7,052 nucleotides of DNA from Thermoplasmata archaeon. GTDB lineage: Archaea > Thermoplasmatota > Thermoplasmata > Thermoplasmatales > Thermoplasmataceae. A program made the position numbers and the translations under genes. Every line of letters starts with the position of its first letter. The stretch's first letter is position 1. The notes below the pieces were generated by a model. That model saw nothing but the letters and a program-made list of their open reading frames with translations, was not told the origin of the DNA and ran no database searches. Below, one piece after another: positions 1 through 5,451 of this stretch. The stretch covers positions 1-7,052 of the forward strand of contig JAJZYV010000093.1 in the NCBI GenBank assembly GCA_021797955.1, in the 5' to 3' direction.

Positions 1-142
1 ATGTAAATTTATATTAATAACCATTCAATTCATAAATTAGATTCATTCTTATTTGATAATCAATTAGTTCTATTTAACACTTATTGTCTCTGAAAATTAT
101 TATGGATATTCAGTTTATTATAATAACGGTTTCATTAAGACT

Positions 143-337
143 ATGTCATATGAACGAAGAATTCCTAAATTGTCGGGATCGCAATACCTTTCAAATATAA
201 GCAGTTGGTAAATGAATTGAACACGCCGACACATTGAGGTTCTCGAAAGTCTTAGCATCCAAAAAAACATAGGGGATTCCATTTTTATTTTCATCGCTTT
301 ATCACGAAAGGTCAAAAGGAAATGGAAAAGATGGTGA
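143..337 (+). pseudogene. Possible decayed winged-helix DNA-binding protein fragment
   Basis: From ATG 143 one frame reads MSYERRIPKLSGSQYLSNIS and then hits TAA at 209 and TGA at 218. The -1 frame across 205-231 reads LVNELNTPT. The original frame resumes near 230 with HIEVLESLSIQKNIGDSIFI and ends at TGA 335. Joined, the pieces resemble the helix-turn-helix and following wing of small winged-helix regulators (pattern: ISSLVNELNTPT then HIEVLESL). This needs a pair of compensating frameshifts, so it could be chance. The antisense frame at 118-342 covers the same DNA but has no recognisable motif. No family can be named. What I see is a regulator-like residue pattern; that it is a dead gene is inference. 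Confidence 0.22.
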
Positions 338-413
338 ATCATCTCTCATTCTATGATTAGCAATACTACATTTCATGTGGCAAATTTATTTCATTATTAA
401 TTGATAATAACTG

Positions 414-433
414 TAATATTTAATATTTAAATA
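414..433 (+). promoter_or_regulatory. Probable TATA region of the mtnBDC operon
   Basis: Two tandem copies of TAATATT (414-420 and 421-427) run into TAAATA. This places a TATA-like box centred about 26 nt before the mtnB ATG at 450, the spacing expected for a leaderless archaeal transcript. No strong Shine-Dalgarno sequence precedes the ATG, only GTGGAAG, which fits leaderless initiation. The call rests on position and composition alone in an AT-rich background. Confidence 0.4.
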
Positions 434-449
434 ACAATGAAGTGGAAGA

Positions 450-1079
450 ATGGATCACAGAACCCAGGAAAAAGTTGATAAAAACGTTAAAATTCTCTCC
501 ACCATCGGATCATACTTTTACGGACGGGAACTAATGCTCTCAACTAGTGGCAACCTAAGCTCAGTGTTGAATGAAAAGCCGTTTGAACTACTGATTAGTG
601 CCAGTGGTGTTGAAAAGGGTGATTTGAACGGAAAAACGTTTATTATAGTAAATTCAAGTGGAGAAAGGATTCAGGGAGAAATGAAACCTTCGGCAGAAAC
701 CCTGCTACACATAGCAGTCGTAAAGACCACAGGGGCAAAGTTCGTTTTTCATACTCATTCTGTGTACTCCACACTTGTCTCGTGCAAATACAAGAATCTT
801 GGCGAAATTATACTTGAAGGATATGAAATGCTTAAAGCCCTAAATGGGGTAAATTCACACTTACACAAAGAAGTAATACCCATATTGGAAAATAGACAGG
901 ATATGCTCTCTCTTTCGAAGGTAGTAGAGGAAATGCTTTCAAAAAAAGAGAATCTGCACTGCTTTTTACTTAGTGGACACGGTTTATACACATGGGGAAA
1001 TTCTTCGGAAGAAGCAAAAAGGCATCTTGACGCACTGGAGTTCCTCCTGGAGGTTTTTTGGCTGTCTAATAATTCATAA
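450..1079 (+). CDS. mtnB: Methylthioribulose-1-phosphate dehydratase (MtnB)
   Basis: A 209-residue class II aldolase-fold enzyme of the cytoplasmic methionine salvage pathway. It dehydrates 5-methylthioribulose-1-phosphate to the diketone DK-MTP-1-P. Family motifs appear in order: STSGNLS (31-37) and SASGVEKG (50-57) for phosphate and substrate binding, KPSAETLLH (79-87), the zinc motif HTH (His101, His103), the GYEMLKAL segment whose Glu126 aligns with the catalytic acid of human APIP, and LLSGHGLYTWG with the third zinc ligand His177. HLDALEFLLEV (192-202) is the typical MtnB C-terminus. Length is normal for the family. The ATG at 450 leaves the usual short N-terminal helix before STSGNLS. 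It is the first gene of a mtnB-mtnD-mtnC set, with mtnD 49 nt downstream. Zinc ligands and catalytic Glu are all present, so it should be active. Fuculose aldolase and ribulose-5-P epimerase relatives are less likely given the MtnB-specific GYEM and PILENRQ segments. Confidence 0.93.
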   Translation: MDHRTQEKVDKNVKILSTIGSYFYGRELMLSTSGNLSSVLNEKPFELLISASGVEKGDLNGKTFIIVNSSGERIQGEMKPSAETLLHIAVVKTTGAKFVFHTHSVYSTLVSCKYKNLGEIILEGYEMLKALNGVNSHLHKEVIPILENRQDMLSLSKVVEEMLSKKENLHCFLLSGHGLYTWGNSSEEAKRHLDALEFLLEVFWLSNNS

Positions 1080-1128
1080 AAAACGGTAATAGGTTAAAAG
1101 TAATATGAACAATATAGGTTGACTACAC

Positions 1129-1686
1129 ATGGTTTGTATAAAAATAAGGGATATGAACAGGACAATTAAAGCGGAATCGGAAGCCGCAGAATACCTGAAA
1201 AACATCGGGATTCAATATGAAAAGTGGGATGCTTCAAAAATAATTTCTGAAGATGCGTCCCCAGAATCAATTCTGGAAGCATACTCAGAGGAAATAGGGC
1301 AGCTTAAAGAAAAGGGAGGCTATGTAACTGCTGACGTTATTGATATCAATAGGAATACAAAAGATCTGAAAGCAATGCTCGAAAAATTTAACAGGGAGCA
1401 CTGGCATGATGAGGATGAAATTAGGTATACAATAAAGGGACATGGTCTTTTCCACATACACACAAAGGACAATCACACAGTTGCTATAGAAGTCGAGAGA
1501 GGCGATCTTCTCAGAGTTCCAAAGGGAACATATCACTGGTTTGACCTCTGTGATGATATGGAAATACGCGCAATAAGGTTATTTCAAGATAAATCGGGCT
1601 GGACACCATATTATACGGGAAGTAGTGCTGAGAGTGCGTATCTTCCGTTATGCTTTGGCCCCACGTTTATAAAACCGCAGAAGTGA
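1129..1686 (+). CDS. mtnD: Acireductone dioxygenase (ARD, cupin fold)
   Basis: A 185-residue cupin that oxidises acireductone with O2. With Fe(II) the family forms formate plus 4-methylthio-2-oxobutanoate, the methionine precursor; with Ni(II) it forms methylthiopropionate, formate and CO. The metal ligands are visible: His91 and His93 in EHWHDEDE, Glu97, and His136 in RVPKGTYHWFDL. The flanking DEIRYTIKGHGLFHI strand and the C-terminal LFQDKSGWTPYYTG are typical of ARD. The N-terminus (MVCIKIRD, then GIQYEKWDA) aligns with the usual ARD start, supporting ATG 1129; AGGTTGA just upstream is a weak ribosome-binding site. It lies 49 nt after mtnB and 4 nt before mtnC. The sequence cannot tell which metal is loaded in vivo. 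The reaction requires oxygen, implying an aerobic or microaerobic host. Confidence 0.93.
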   Translation: MVCIKIRDMNRTIKAESEAAEYLKNIGIQYEKWDASKIISEDASPESILEAYSEEIGQLKEKGGYVTADVIDINRNTKDLKAMLEKFNREHWHDEDEIRYTIKGHGLFHIHTKDNHTVAIEVERGDLLRVPKGTYHWFDLCDDMEIRAIRLFQDKSGWTPYYTGSSAESAYLPLCFGPTFIKPQK

Positions 1687-1690
1687 ATGA

Positions 1691-2356
1691 ATGATTCCGG
1701 ATTTAGGAAAATCGAGAGCCGTGCTTCTGGATGTGGAGGGAACAACTACCCCCATTGATTTTGTAAAAGGAACTCTTTTCGAATATGCCAGAAACAACAT
1801 AGAAAAATTTCTTGAGGCAAACAGTGAAAATATAATTGTAAAAAAATATGTTGAAGAAATATGCAAAATTGCAGGATACAGTGATGTTAAAGGTTCCTTT
1901 CTGATGTTAATGGACAGAGACAGTAAAGCCGAACCGCTTAAGAAACTGCAGGGACTTATATGGAAATCAGGATATGAGAAGGAAGAATTGAAGGGAAACG
2001 TTTACGAAGATGTCCCAAATGCAATGAAGAGATGGAAAATTGCGGGAAGGAGTATTTTTATTTATTCCTCCGGTTCCGTTCTGTCTCAAAAAATGCTTTT
2101 CAGTTCAACTCAGTTTGGGGATCTGACCACATATATAGATGGCTATTTTGATACAACTGTGGGTGGGAAAAAGGAATCTGAAAGCTACGAAGAAATTTCT
2201 GGAAGAATTGGACTGGATGGCAAGAACATAGCTTTCTTCACAGATTCAAATGAGGAAATATCTGCATCCATTGAAGCAGGTTTTAATTCATTTCTGGTTT
2301 GCAGGGAAGGTAAATGTGGTGGAACTGACTTTATATCAAATTTCAATGGGTTCTAG
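1691..2356 (+). CDS. mtnC: Enolase-phosphatase E1 (MtnC), HAD superfamily
   Basis: A 221-residue HAD hydrolase that enolises and then dephosphorylates DK-MTP-1-P, yielding the acireductone used by MtnD. HAD motif I is VLLDVEGTTTP, with nucleophile Asp14 and Glu16 in the DxEGTT form diagnostic of MtnC. The cap domain includes LQGLIWKSGY (86-95). Motif II is IYSSGSVLSQK (124-134), with Ser126-Ser127. Lys160/Lys161 lie in the TTVGGKKES loop. The motif III/IV acid is Asp185 in FFTDSNEEI, followed by the conserved EAGF. The size is near the family norm. ATG 1691 follows the mtnD stop by 4 nt, and AGAAGTGA inside the end of mtnD could act as a weak ribosome-binding site, indicating coupled translation. 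The stop codon (2354-2356) directly abuts the stop codon of the convergent peptidase gene. Gene order B-D-C differs from reaction order, which is common. Confidence 0.92.
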   Translation: MIPDLGKSRAVLLDVEGTTTPIDFVKGTLFEYARNNIEKFLEANSENIIVKKYVEEICKIAGYSDVKGSFLMLMDRDSKAEPLKKLQGLIWKSGYEKEELKGNVYEDVPNAMKRWKIAGRSIFIYSSGSVLSQKMLFSSTQFGDLTTYIDGYFDTTVGGKKESESYEEISGRIGLDGKNIAFFTDSNEEISASIEAGFNSFLVCREGKCGGTDFISNFNGF

Positions 2357-3550
2357 TTATAATCCAACAGTAAGATCGTCTGTTTCTTTGGGGTAGTAAG
2401 TTATAACTTCAGGACCATTTTTATGCATTACAACGGTGTCAGAATGTCGAAATCCTCCGAGTTTTGGGACATATATCCCCGGCTCAACTGAAAAAACCAT
2501 ATTTTCCTGCAGTTCCTCACTTTCGCCGATATCCAAGAATGGAGATTCGTGGCCCTCAAGACCTATACAGTGGCCGGAATGATGCAACCTGTATTTCAAC
2601 ACATCTTTTCGCTTGGCGAAATCCATAACTTTTTCGTCCACTTTGGAGAAAGGTTTTCCAAGTTCAAGTGAATCGATTGCAACCTGTTGCATTTCAACCG
2701 CTAGTCCGTGGTATTTTCTCATTTCATCGGTGGGCGTTCCAACAAATAAATTCCTCTCTATTTCAATATGATACCCGTCAATATTTCCACTGGCCCCAGA
2801 TCCAAGCATATCTCCCAATTTGATCTTTCTGTTCACAGTAAGTGAATGAGGAAAATATGTATGCTCTCCGACCTGTCCACGGAATCCGGCACCTATGGAA
2901 ATGGGATAATTTATGGGTGGCACTACATCCATTCCGAATGCATTCATCGCTGCAACACAGGCTTCCGTAGATGCAATAGAAGAAATCTCAAAGTCAAATC
3001 TATCAGGTTCTGTGTACTCTTGAAGCAATCTGTGGGCCAGATTCCCCCATTTAGAGCTCTCTCTCATAAGTTCAATTTCCTCATTAGACTTTATCTTTCT
3101 AAAATTGTAGATTTCCTGGGAAACATCAATCATTTCAAAGCCTTTCAAAATTTCTTCTGGAGGCAGACCCTTGAACCCCCAGACGCCCCCATAGAGAGAT
3201 TTATTATCGGTACCTATTCGTTTGCCTCTTGAAAGTTCACTTATCCAGTCCGAAAAAAGAGCAAGTGGGTGTTTCACGCCAGGATAATCAGGATACCCAT
3301 AAGAATCCTTAATTAAAGGTGATTGCGTCAGCACATGTTCCTTTTCAAGTTCTGGGCCAAAGAAATGAAGTTGAAGATCCCTGTCAATAAAGAATGCTGC
3401 AGGCCTTTCTGTTGGAATGTAAAAGTAGTCCGCTATATATTTGAAAGTGGTGGCGTTGGAAATATAAATCCCACCGAGGTTTTTATTTACAATTATTTCT
3501 CCAATTTTTTTTAGCCTTCCCTTTAGCTCCGATAAACTTACCCTTATCAT
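2357..3550 (-). CDS. M24-family (Xaa-Pro dipeptidase/creatinase-like) protein with altered metal site
   Basis: A 397-residue two-domain protein: an N-terminal creatinase/prolidase-type domain (about 1-150) and a pita-bread M24 catalytic domain (about 155-397). Landmarks are EEIELMRESSKWGN (157-170), His235 (FPHS), SGHCIGLEGHE with His327, SVEPGIY with Glu356, and GGFRHSDTVV (365-374). Canonical prolidases bind two metals with Asp, Asp, His, Glu and Glu. By alignment in my head, the first Asp is Gly252 (GSGASGNIDGY), the second is Glu263 (HIEIERN), and the last Glu is Ser370 (RHSD). Only His327 and Glu356 are kept. The fold is secure, but peptidase activity is not; it may use another metal arrangement or be creatinase-like. 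There is no signal peptide, so it should be cytoplasmic. The ATG at 3550 begins a sensible first helix. Its 3' end abuts mtnC; yceI lies 113 nt upstream in the same direction, separated by a hairpin terminator. Confidence 0.82.
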   Translation of the reverse strand: MIRVSLSELKGRLKKIGEIIVNKNLGGIYISNATTFKYIADYFYIPTERPAAFFIDRDLQLHFFGPELEKEHVLTQSPLIKDSYGYPDYPGVKHPLALFSDWISELSRGKRIGTDNKSLYGGVWGFKGLPPEEILKGFEMIDVSQEIYNFRKIKSNEEIELMRESSKWGNLAHRLLQEYTEPDRFDFEISSIASTEACVAAMNAFGMDVVPPINYPISIGAGFRGQVGEHTYFPHSLTVNRKIKLGDMLGSGASGNIDGYHIEIERNLFVGTPTDEMRKYHGLAVEMQQVAIDSLELGKPFSKVDEKVMDFAKRKDVLKYRLHHSGHCIGLEGHESPFLDIGESEELQENMVFSVEPGIYVPKLGGFRHSDTVVMHKNGPEVITYYPKETDDLTVGL

Positions 3551-3572
3551 GCAATTTGTAGGTTTATTAGAC

Positions 3573-3585
3573 TCTAAAAGATTTC
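3573..3585 (-). promoter_or_regulatory. Possible BRE/TATA element for the M24 gene
   Basis: On the minus strand GCGAAATCTTTTAGA lies about 22-37 nt before the ATG at 3550. CTTTTAGA would be a weak TATA box and CGAAA a BRE-like purine tract, the right spacing for a leaderless transcript. There is no Shine-Dalgarno sequence before this ATG. A second AT-rich stretch (CTAATAAACC, 3561-3570) is too close to the start to fit. Evidence is positional only. Confidence 0.3.
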
Positions 3586-3626
3586 GCTTATTTTCTTAGG
3601 TAAATATTGCAATTTTAAGCAAAATT

Positions 3627-3652
3627 AAAAAAAGTTAGGTAGAACCTAAGTT
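3627..3652 (-). terminator. Hairpin plus T-run terminator after the yceI-like gene
   Basis: The plus strand shows TTAGGT-AGA-ACCTAA (3635-3649), a perfect 6-bp inverted repeat with a 3-nt loop. Two further pairs lie beyond a G-G mismatch. Read on the minus strand the hairpin is followed by CTTTTTTTAA, so it sits 11-30 nt after the stop codon of the yceI-like gene at 3664 as a hairpin followed by a T tract. It would separate that transcript from the M24 gene downstream. An AT-only inverted repeat, AATTTT-AAGC-AAAATT (3611-3626), follows immediately. Confidence 0.6.
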
Positions 3653-3663
3653 ATGTCTTTTCC

Positions 3664-4209
3664 TTACTGCTTCTGCATGACCATTTCGGCCCTGGCTGTT
3701 ATCTTAATTTTGCTGCCAACCATTACTTTTCCAGCTTCAATTAACATATTCCAGGTAAGACCAAAATCCTCTCTGGTTATTTCACCTGTTACTGTTAGGC
3801 CAGCCCTTGTATTTCCATATGGATCCTTTATAACACCCTCAAGGGTACCATCAAGTGTTATATCTTTTGTTACTCCTTTGATTGTCAATTTTCCCTTAAT
3901 TAAATGTTTCTCATCATCTACTTTCTTGATAGATGTACTCTCAAATCTTATTTCCCCAAATTTTTCAACATCGAAAAAGTCAGGCGATCTCAAATGGTTA
4001 TCCCGATCCTTCTCTCTTGTATTCACTGATGACGGGTTAATAATAACTTCCACCTTTGCCTTCTCAGGATCAGAGTGTGTTCCAAGGGCGTTAATTTTGA
4101 ATTCACCGAAGTTTCCCTTAACGGTTGAAATCATCATGTGCCTAGCTGAAAACTCTATTTCCGAATGCGCATTATCCGATGTCCACTTTACAAGTTCTCC
4201 TGTTTCCAT
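3664..4209 (-). CDS. YceI-like family protein (lipocalin-like, isoprenoid-binding fold)
   Basis: A 181-residue protein spanning the whole YceI-like domain. Family signatures appear in order: KWTSDNAHSEIEFSARHM (8-25), a VKGNFGEF strand (30-37), NPSSVNTREKDRDNHLRS (58-75), DFFDVEKFGEIRFES (77-91), GKLTIKGVTKDITLDG (106-121), and GEITREDFGLTWN (142-154). Structures of the family show an elongated beta-barrel that binds polyisoprenoid lipids. Many bacterial members are periplasmic, but this one has no signal peptide or lipobox, so a cytoplasmic location is inferred. The ATG at 4209 precedes the first conserved block by a few residues, as expected; no Shine-Dalgarno sequence is present, consistent with a very short leader. 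It is transcribed divergently from an HxlR regulator across 58 bp, making it the likely target of that regulator. The exact ligand and role are not known from sequence; a link to redox or organic-acid stress is inference. Confidence 0.9.
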   Translation of the reverse strand: METGELVKWTSDNAHSEIEFSARHMMISTVKGNFGEFKINALGTHSDPEKAKVEVIINPSSVNTREKDRDNHLRSPDFFDVEKFGEIRFESTSIKKVDDEKHLIKGKLTIKGVTKDITLDGTLEGVIKDPYGNTRAGLTVTGEITREDFGLTWNMLIEAGKVMVGSKIKITARAEMVMQKQ

Positions 4210-4238
4210 AGCCCGATATCAAAAATACATTAAAATAC

Positions 4239-4256
4239 TTATAGTAACTTGCTATA
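4239..4256. promoter_or_regulatory. Shared divergent promoter and candidate HxlR operator
   Basis: The 58-bp spacer between the yceI-like start (4209) and the hxlR-like start (4268) contains TATAG-taacttg-CTATA (4240-4256), a perfect 5-bp inverted repeat with a 7-nt gap. On the plus strand TTATAGTA (4239-4246) lies about 22-29 nt before ATG 4268. On the minus strand CTATAAGTA (4236-4244) lies about 27-35 nt before ATG 4209. The same bases therefore appear to serve as TATA box in both directions, and a dimer bound to the repeat would cover both. GATATC palindromes flank the spacer at 4215-4220 and 4262-4267. Operator assignment is inference from symmetry and position. Confidence 0.5.
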
Positions 4257-4267
4257 CATTAGATATC

Positions 4268-4603
4268 ATGATAAACACTTCAGAGGTAAAGAGTGACATT
4301 TGTCCAATAGTAGAGACGATAAAGTTGATAGGTGGAAAGTGGGAGTTAACCATCATAAGATATCTATCTGAAAATCCAATGAGATTCAATGAACTTCTCA
4401 GAAGTGCGGATGGAATAAGTTCAAGGACGCTTTCAAGGATACTGAAAACTTTGATGGAAAATGGAATTGTGAAGAGGGAAGTTGTCTCAATTCAGCCAGT
4501 GATTGTTTTGTATTCCCTTACCAGACAGGGATCGGAAATAAAACCAGTAATTGATGCAATCAGGGATTGGGGAGAAAGAAACATAAAAACACGCACTCAC
4601 TAA
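4268..4603 (+). CDS. HxlR-family winged-helix transcriptional regulator, single cysteine
   Basis: A 111-residue regulator covering the complete HxlR (DUF24) domain. Motifs: CPIVETIKLIGGKWELTIIR (12-31), NPMRFNELLRSADGISSRTL (36-55) with the recognition helix around 50-61, LMENGIVKREV (62-72), the wing and YSLTRQGSEIKPV (82-94), and the terminal IRDWGERN (98-105). The open frame runs upstream to 3653, but that part is antisense to the yceI-like gene; ATG 4268 is chosen because HxlR proteins begin about ten residues before the CP motif. Cys12, the only cysteine, sits at the position used for thiol redox sensing in family members such as YodB and HypR. There is no Shine-Dalgarno sequence, and a TATA-like box at about -26 suggests a leaderless transcript. 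The divergent layout suggests control of itself and of the yceI-like gene. Confidence 0.9.
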   Translation: MINTSEVKSDICPIVETIKLIGGKWELTIIRYLSENPMRFNELLRSADGISSRTLSRILKTLMENGIVKREVVSIQPVIVLYSLTRQGSEIKPVIDAIRDWGERNIKTRTH

Positions 4604-4648
4604 AAAATGAAATAATGCCGGGAAACATCCGCAATAAACCCGTGACAA

Positions 4649-4660
4649 TTTTTATAATAT
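4649..4660 (+). promoter_or_regulatory. TATA-like box for the ABC transporter operon
   Basis: TTTTTATAATAT lies in the 84-bp gap after the hxlR-like gene, centred near 4655. This predicts a transcription start near 4680, a few bases before the apparent initiation site. Just downstream, CCCT-TTT-AGGG (4670-4680) is an 11-bp palindrome that could be a regulator half-site or a small hairpin. An imperfect GGG/CCC pairing (4619-4622 with 4639-4642) might end the hxlR-like transcript, but it is weak. Confidence 0.45.
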
Positions 4661-4677
4661 GAGCCAATGCCCTTTTA

Positions 4678-4690
4678 GGGTGATTACTTG
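4678..4690 (+). promoter_or_regulatory. Shine-Dalgarno and TTG start signal for the ABC ATPase, out of frame
   Basis: GGGTGATT (4678-4685) is an excellent match to the archaeal Shine-Dalgarno consensus GGAGGTGAT, and a TTG start codon follows at 4688. That TTG is in frame 2, whereas the ATPase reads in frame 1. Adding one A to the AA of GGAACAACG (4690-4698) would join TTG 4688 to the ATPase as M-E-T-T-I-E-V-S-G-L. This is the expected N-terminus for such a protein. Confidence 0.5.
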
Positions 4691-4698
4691 GAACAACG

Positions 4699-5451
4699 AT
4701 TGAGGTTTCGGGCCTCGACTTTAGATACGAAAACGGGTACAAAGTCTTCGAAAATATCAATATCAAGGTGGAAAGGGGCAAATATGTTGCAATTGTTGGG
4801 CCCTCAGGAGTAGGTAAGTCAACTCTTTTAAGATTAATTGGGTGTTTTATAAAACCTGAAAAAGGGACAGTAAGTTTACATGGAAAAAATGTATTAAGAC
4901 CAACTCCGCTCATATCTATGGTTCATCAATCCATTGTAACATTTCCATGGATGACAGCCCAAGAAAATGTTATGCTTTCATTAAAGAATCGTCCAATTTC
5001 AAAGGACAAGATGAAAGACATGGCAGATAAAGCCTTGGAAATGGTCGGCTTAACAGGATTCGAAAATCTCTATCCCAAGGAAATGAGTGGAGGAATGAGG
5101 CAAAGAGTGGCAGTTGCAAGATCACTCGCAGCAGAACCTAAGGTACTGCTGATGGATGAACCGTTTGCCCATCTTGATGAACTCACTGCTGAGGGTCTGA
5201 GGCAGGATATTTACAACATCTTATTCAATCCAGATAGTCCCCTTGAGTCCGTTATCATGGTTTCTCACAATCTAACAGAGGTTGTGGAATTGTGTGACAC
5301 TATTTTTGTGCTGAATAACAACCCGGCCACAGTTGTCGGCCAAATAGATATTACCATGAAAAGACCAAGGAGCAGTAGGGACCCAGAATTTGACCATTAC
5401 CTGGACACGCTATATGGGTTGCTCACGAAAAAAAAGGTGGTTAAAAAGTGA
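4699..5451 (+). CDS. ABC transporter ATP-binding protein, nitrate/sulfonate/taurine type (SsuB/TauB-like)
   Basis: This cytoplasmic ATPase should energise the permease encoded next. Walker A is GPSGVGKST (4798-4824), the Q-loop is VHQSIVTFPW, the signature is MSGGMRQRVAVAR (from 5083), Walker B is VLLMDEP (from 5143) with the D-loop AHLDE, and the switch histidine is in SHN (His codon 5266). The FPW after the Q-loop and RQRVAVARSL resemble the SsuB/TauB/NrtD group. The frame has no ATG, GTG or TTG between its stop at 4681 and GTG 4768, yet codons from 4699 encode IEVSGLDFRYENG, the normal first strand with the A-loop Tyr. Starting at GTG 4768 would delete this part. The start shown is therefore the limit of clear homology (an ATT codon); TTG 4688 with a one-base error is more likely. 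The stop overlaps the permease start by four bases (GTGA). The C-terminus lacks the extra AAA-associated domain found in some archaeal relatives. Confidence 0.85.
   Translation: MEVSGLDFRYENGYKVFENINIKVERGKYVAIVGPSGVGKSTLLRLIGCFIKPEKGTVSLHGKNVLRPTPLISMVHQSIVTFPWMTAQENVMLSLKNRPISKDKMKDMADKALEMVGLTGFENLYPKEMSGGMRQRVAVARSLAAEPKVLLMDEPFAHLDELTAEGLRQDIYNILFNPDSPLESVIMVSHNLTEVVELCDTIFVLNNNPATVVGQIDITMKRPRSSRDPEFDHYLDTLYGLLTKKKVVKK
5436..5450 (+). promoter_or_regulatory. Ribosome-binding site fixing the permease GTG start
   Basis: AGGTGG (5435-5440), inside the end of the ATPase gene, sits 7 nt before GTG 5448. An in-frame TAA at 5442-5444 excludes any earlier start, so GTG 5448 is the first possible start, and it overlaps the ATPase TGA as GTGA. 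This is the classic arrangement for coupled translation. The next in-frame ATG (5469) would remove seven residues and lacks such a site. Confidence 0.65.

Larger units (their letters stand above)
1..449. other. AT-rich region without an intact gene, upstream of mtnB
   Basis: This 449-bp stretch precedes the methionine-salvage operon. I see no complete convincing protein in any frame. A 74-codon minus-strand reading frame at 118-342 has no recognisable motif. On the plus strand, 143-337 reads as a possible broken helix-turn-helix gene (separate entry). The first 140 bp are very AT-rich with many stops. The last 40 bp contain the probable mtnB promoter. No tRNA, hairpin terminator or repeat array was seen. 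Confidence 0.6.

Noticed and set aside
118..342. Minus-strand 74-codon frame in the first intergenic region
   Set aside because: It has no recognisable motif and no ribosome-binding site that I can see. The opposite strand reads more like a protein fragment.
755..991. Minus-strand frame inside mtnB
   Set aside because: Antisense shadow of a gene with all its catalytic residues; composition is low in protein character.
2846..3232. Plus-strand 128-codon frame inside the M24 gene
   Set aside because: Antisense to a clear full-length M24 protein, cysteine-rich and without motifs.
3653..4267. Long in-frame N-terminal extension of the HxlR-like gene
   Set aside because: It is antisense to the well-supported YceI-like gene and has no domain character. 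HxlR proteins start about ten residues before the CP motif, which is at ATG 4268.
4560..4913. Minus-strand frame over the hxlR-like end and the ATPase start
   Set aside because: It overlaps the Walker A coding region in antisense and shows no family signature.
4768..5451. GTG 4768 as the true ATPase start
   Set aside because: It would remove the first beta-strand and A-loop tyrosine, which are clearly encoded upstream in the same frame, and it has no ribosome-binding site.
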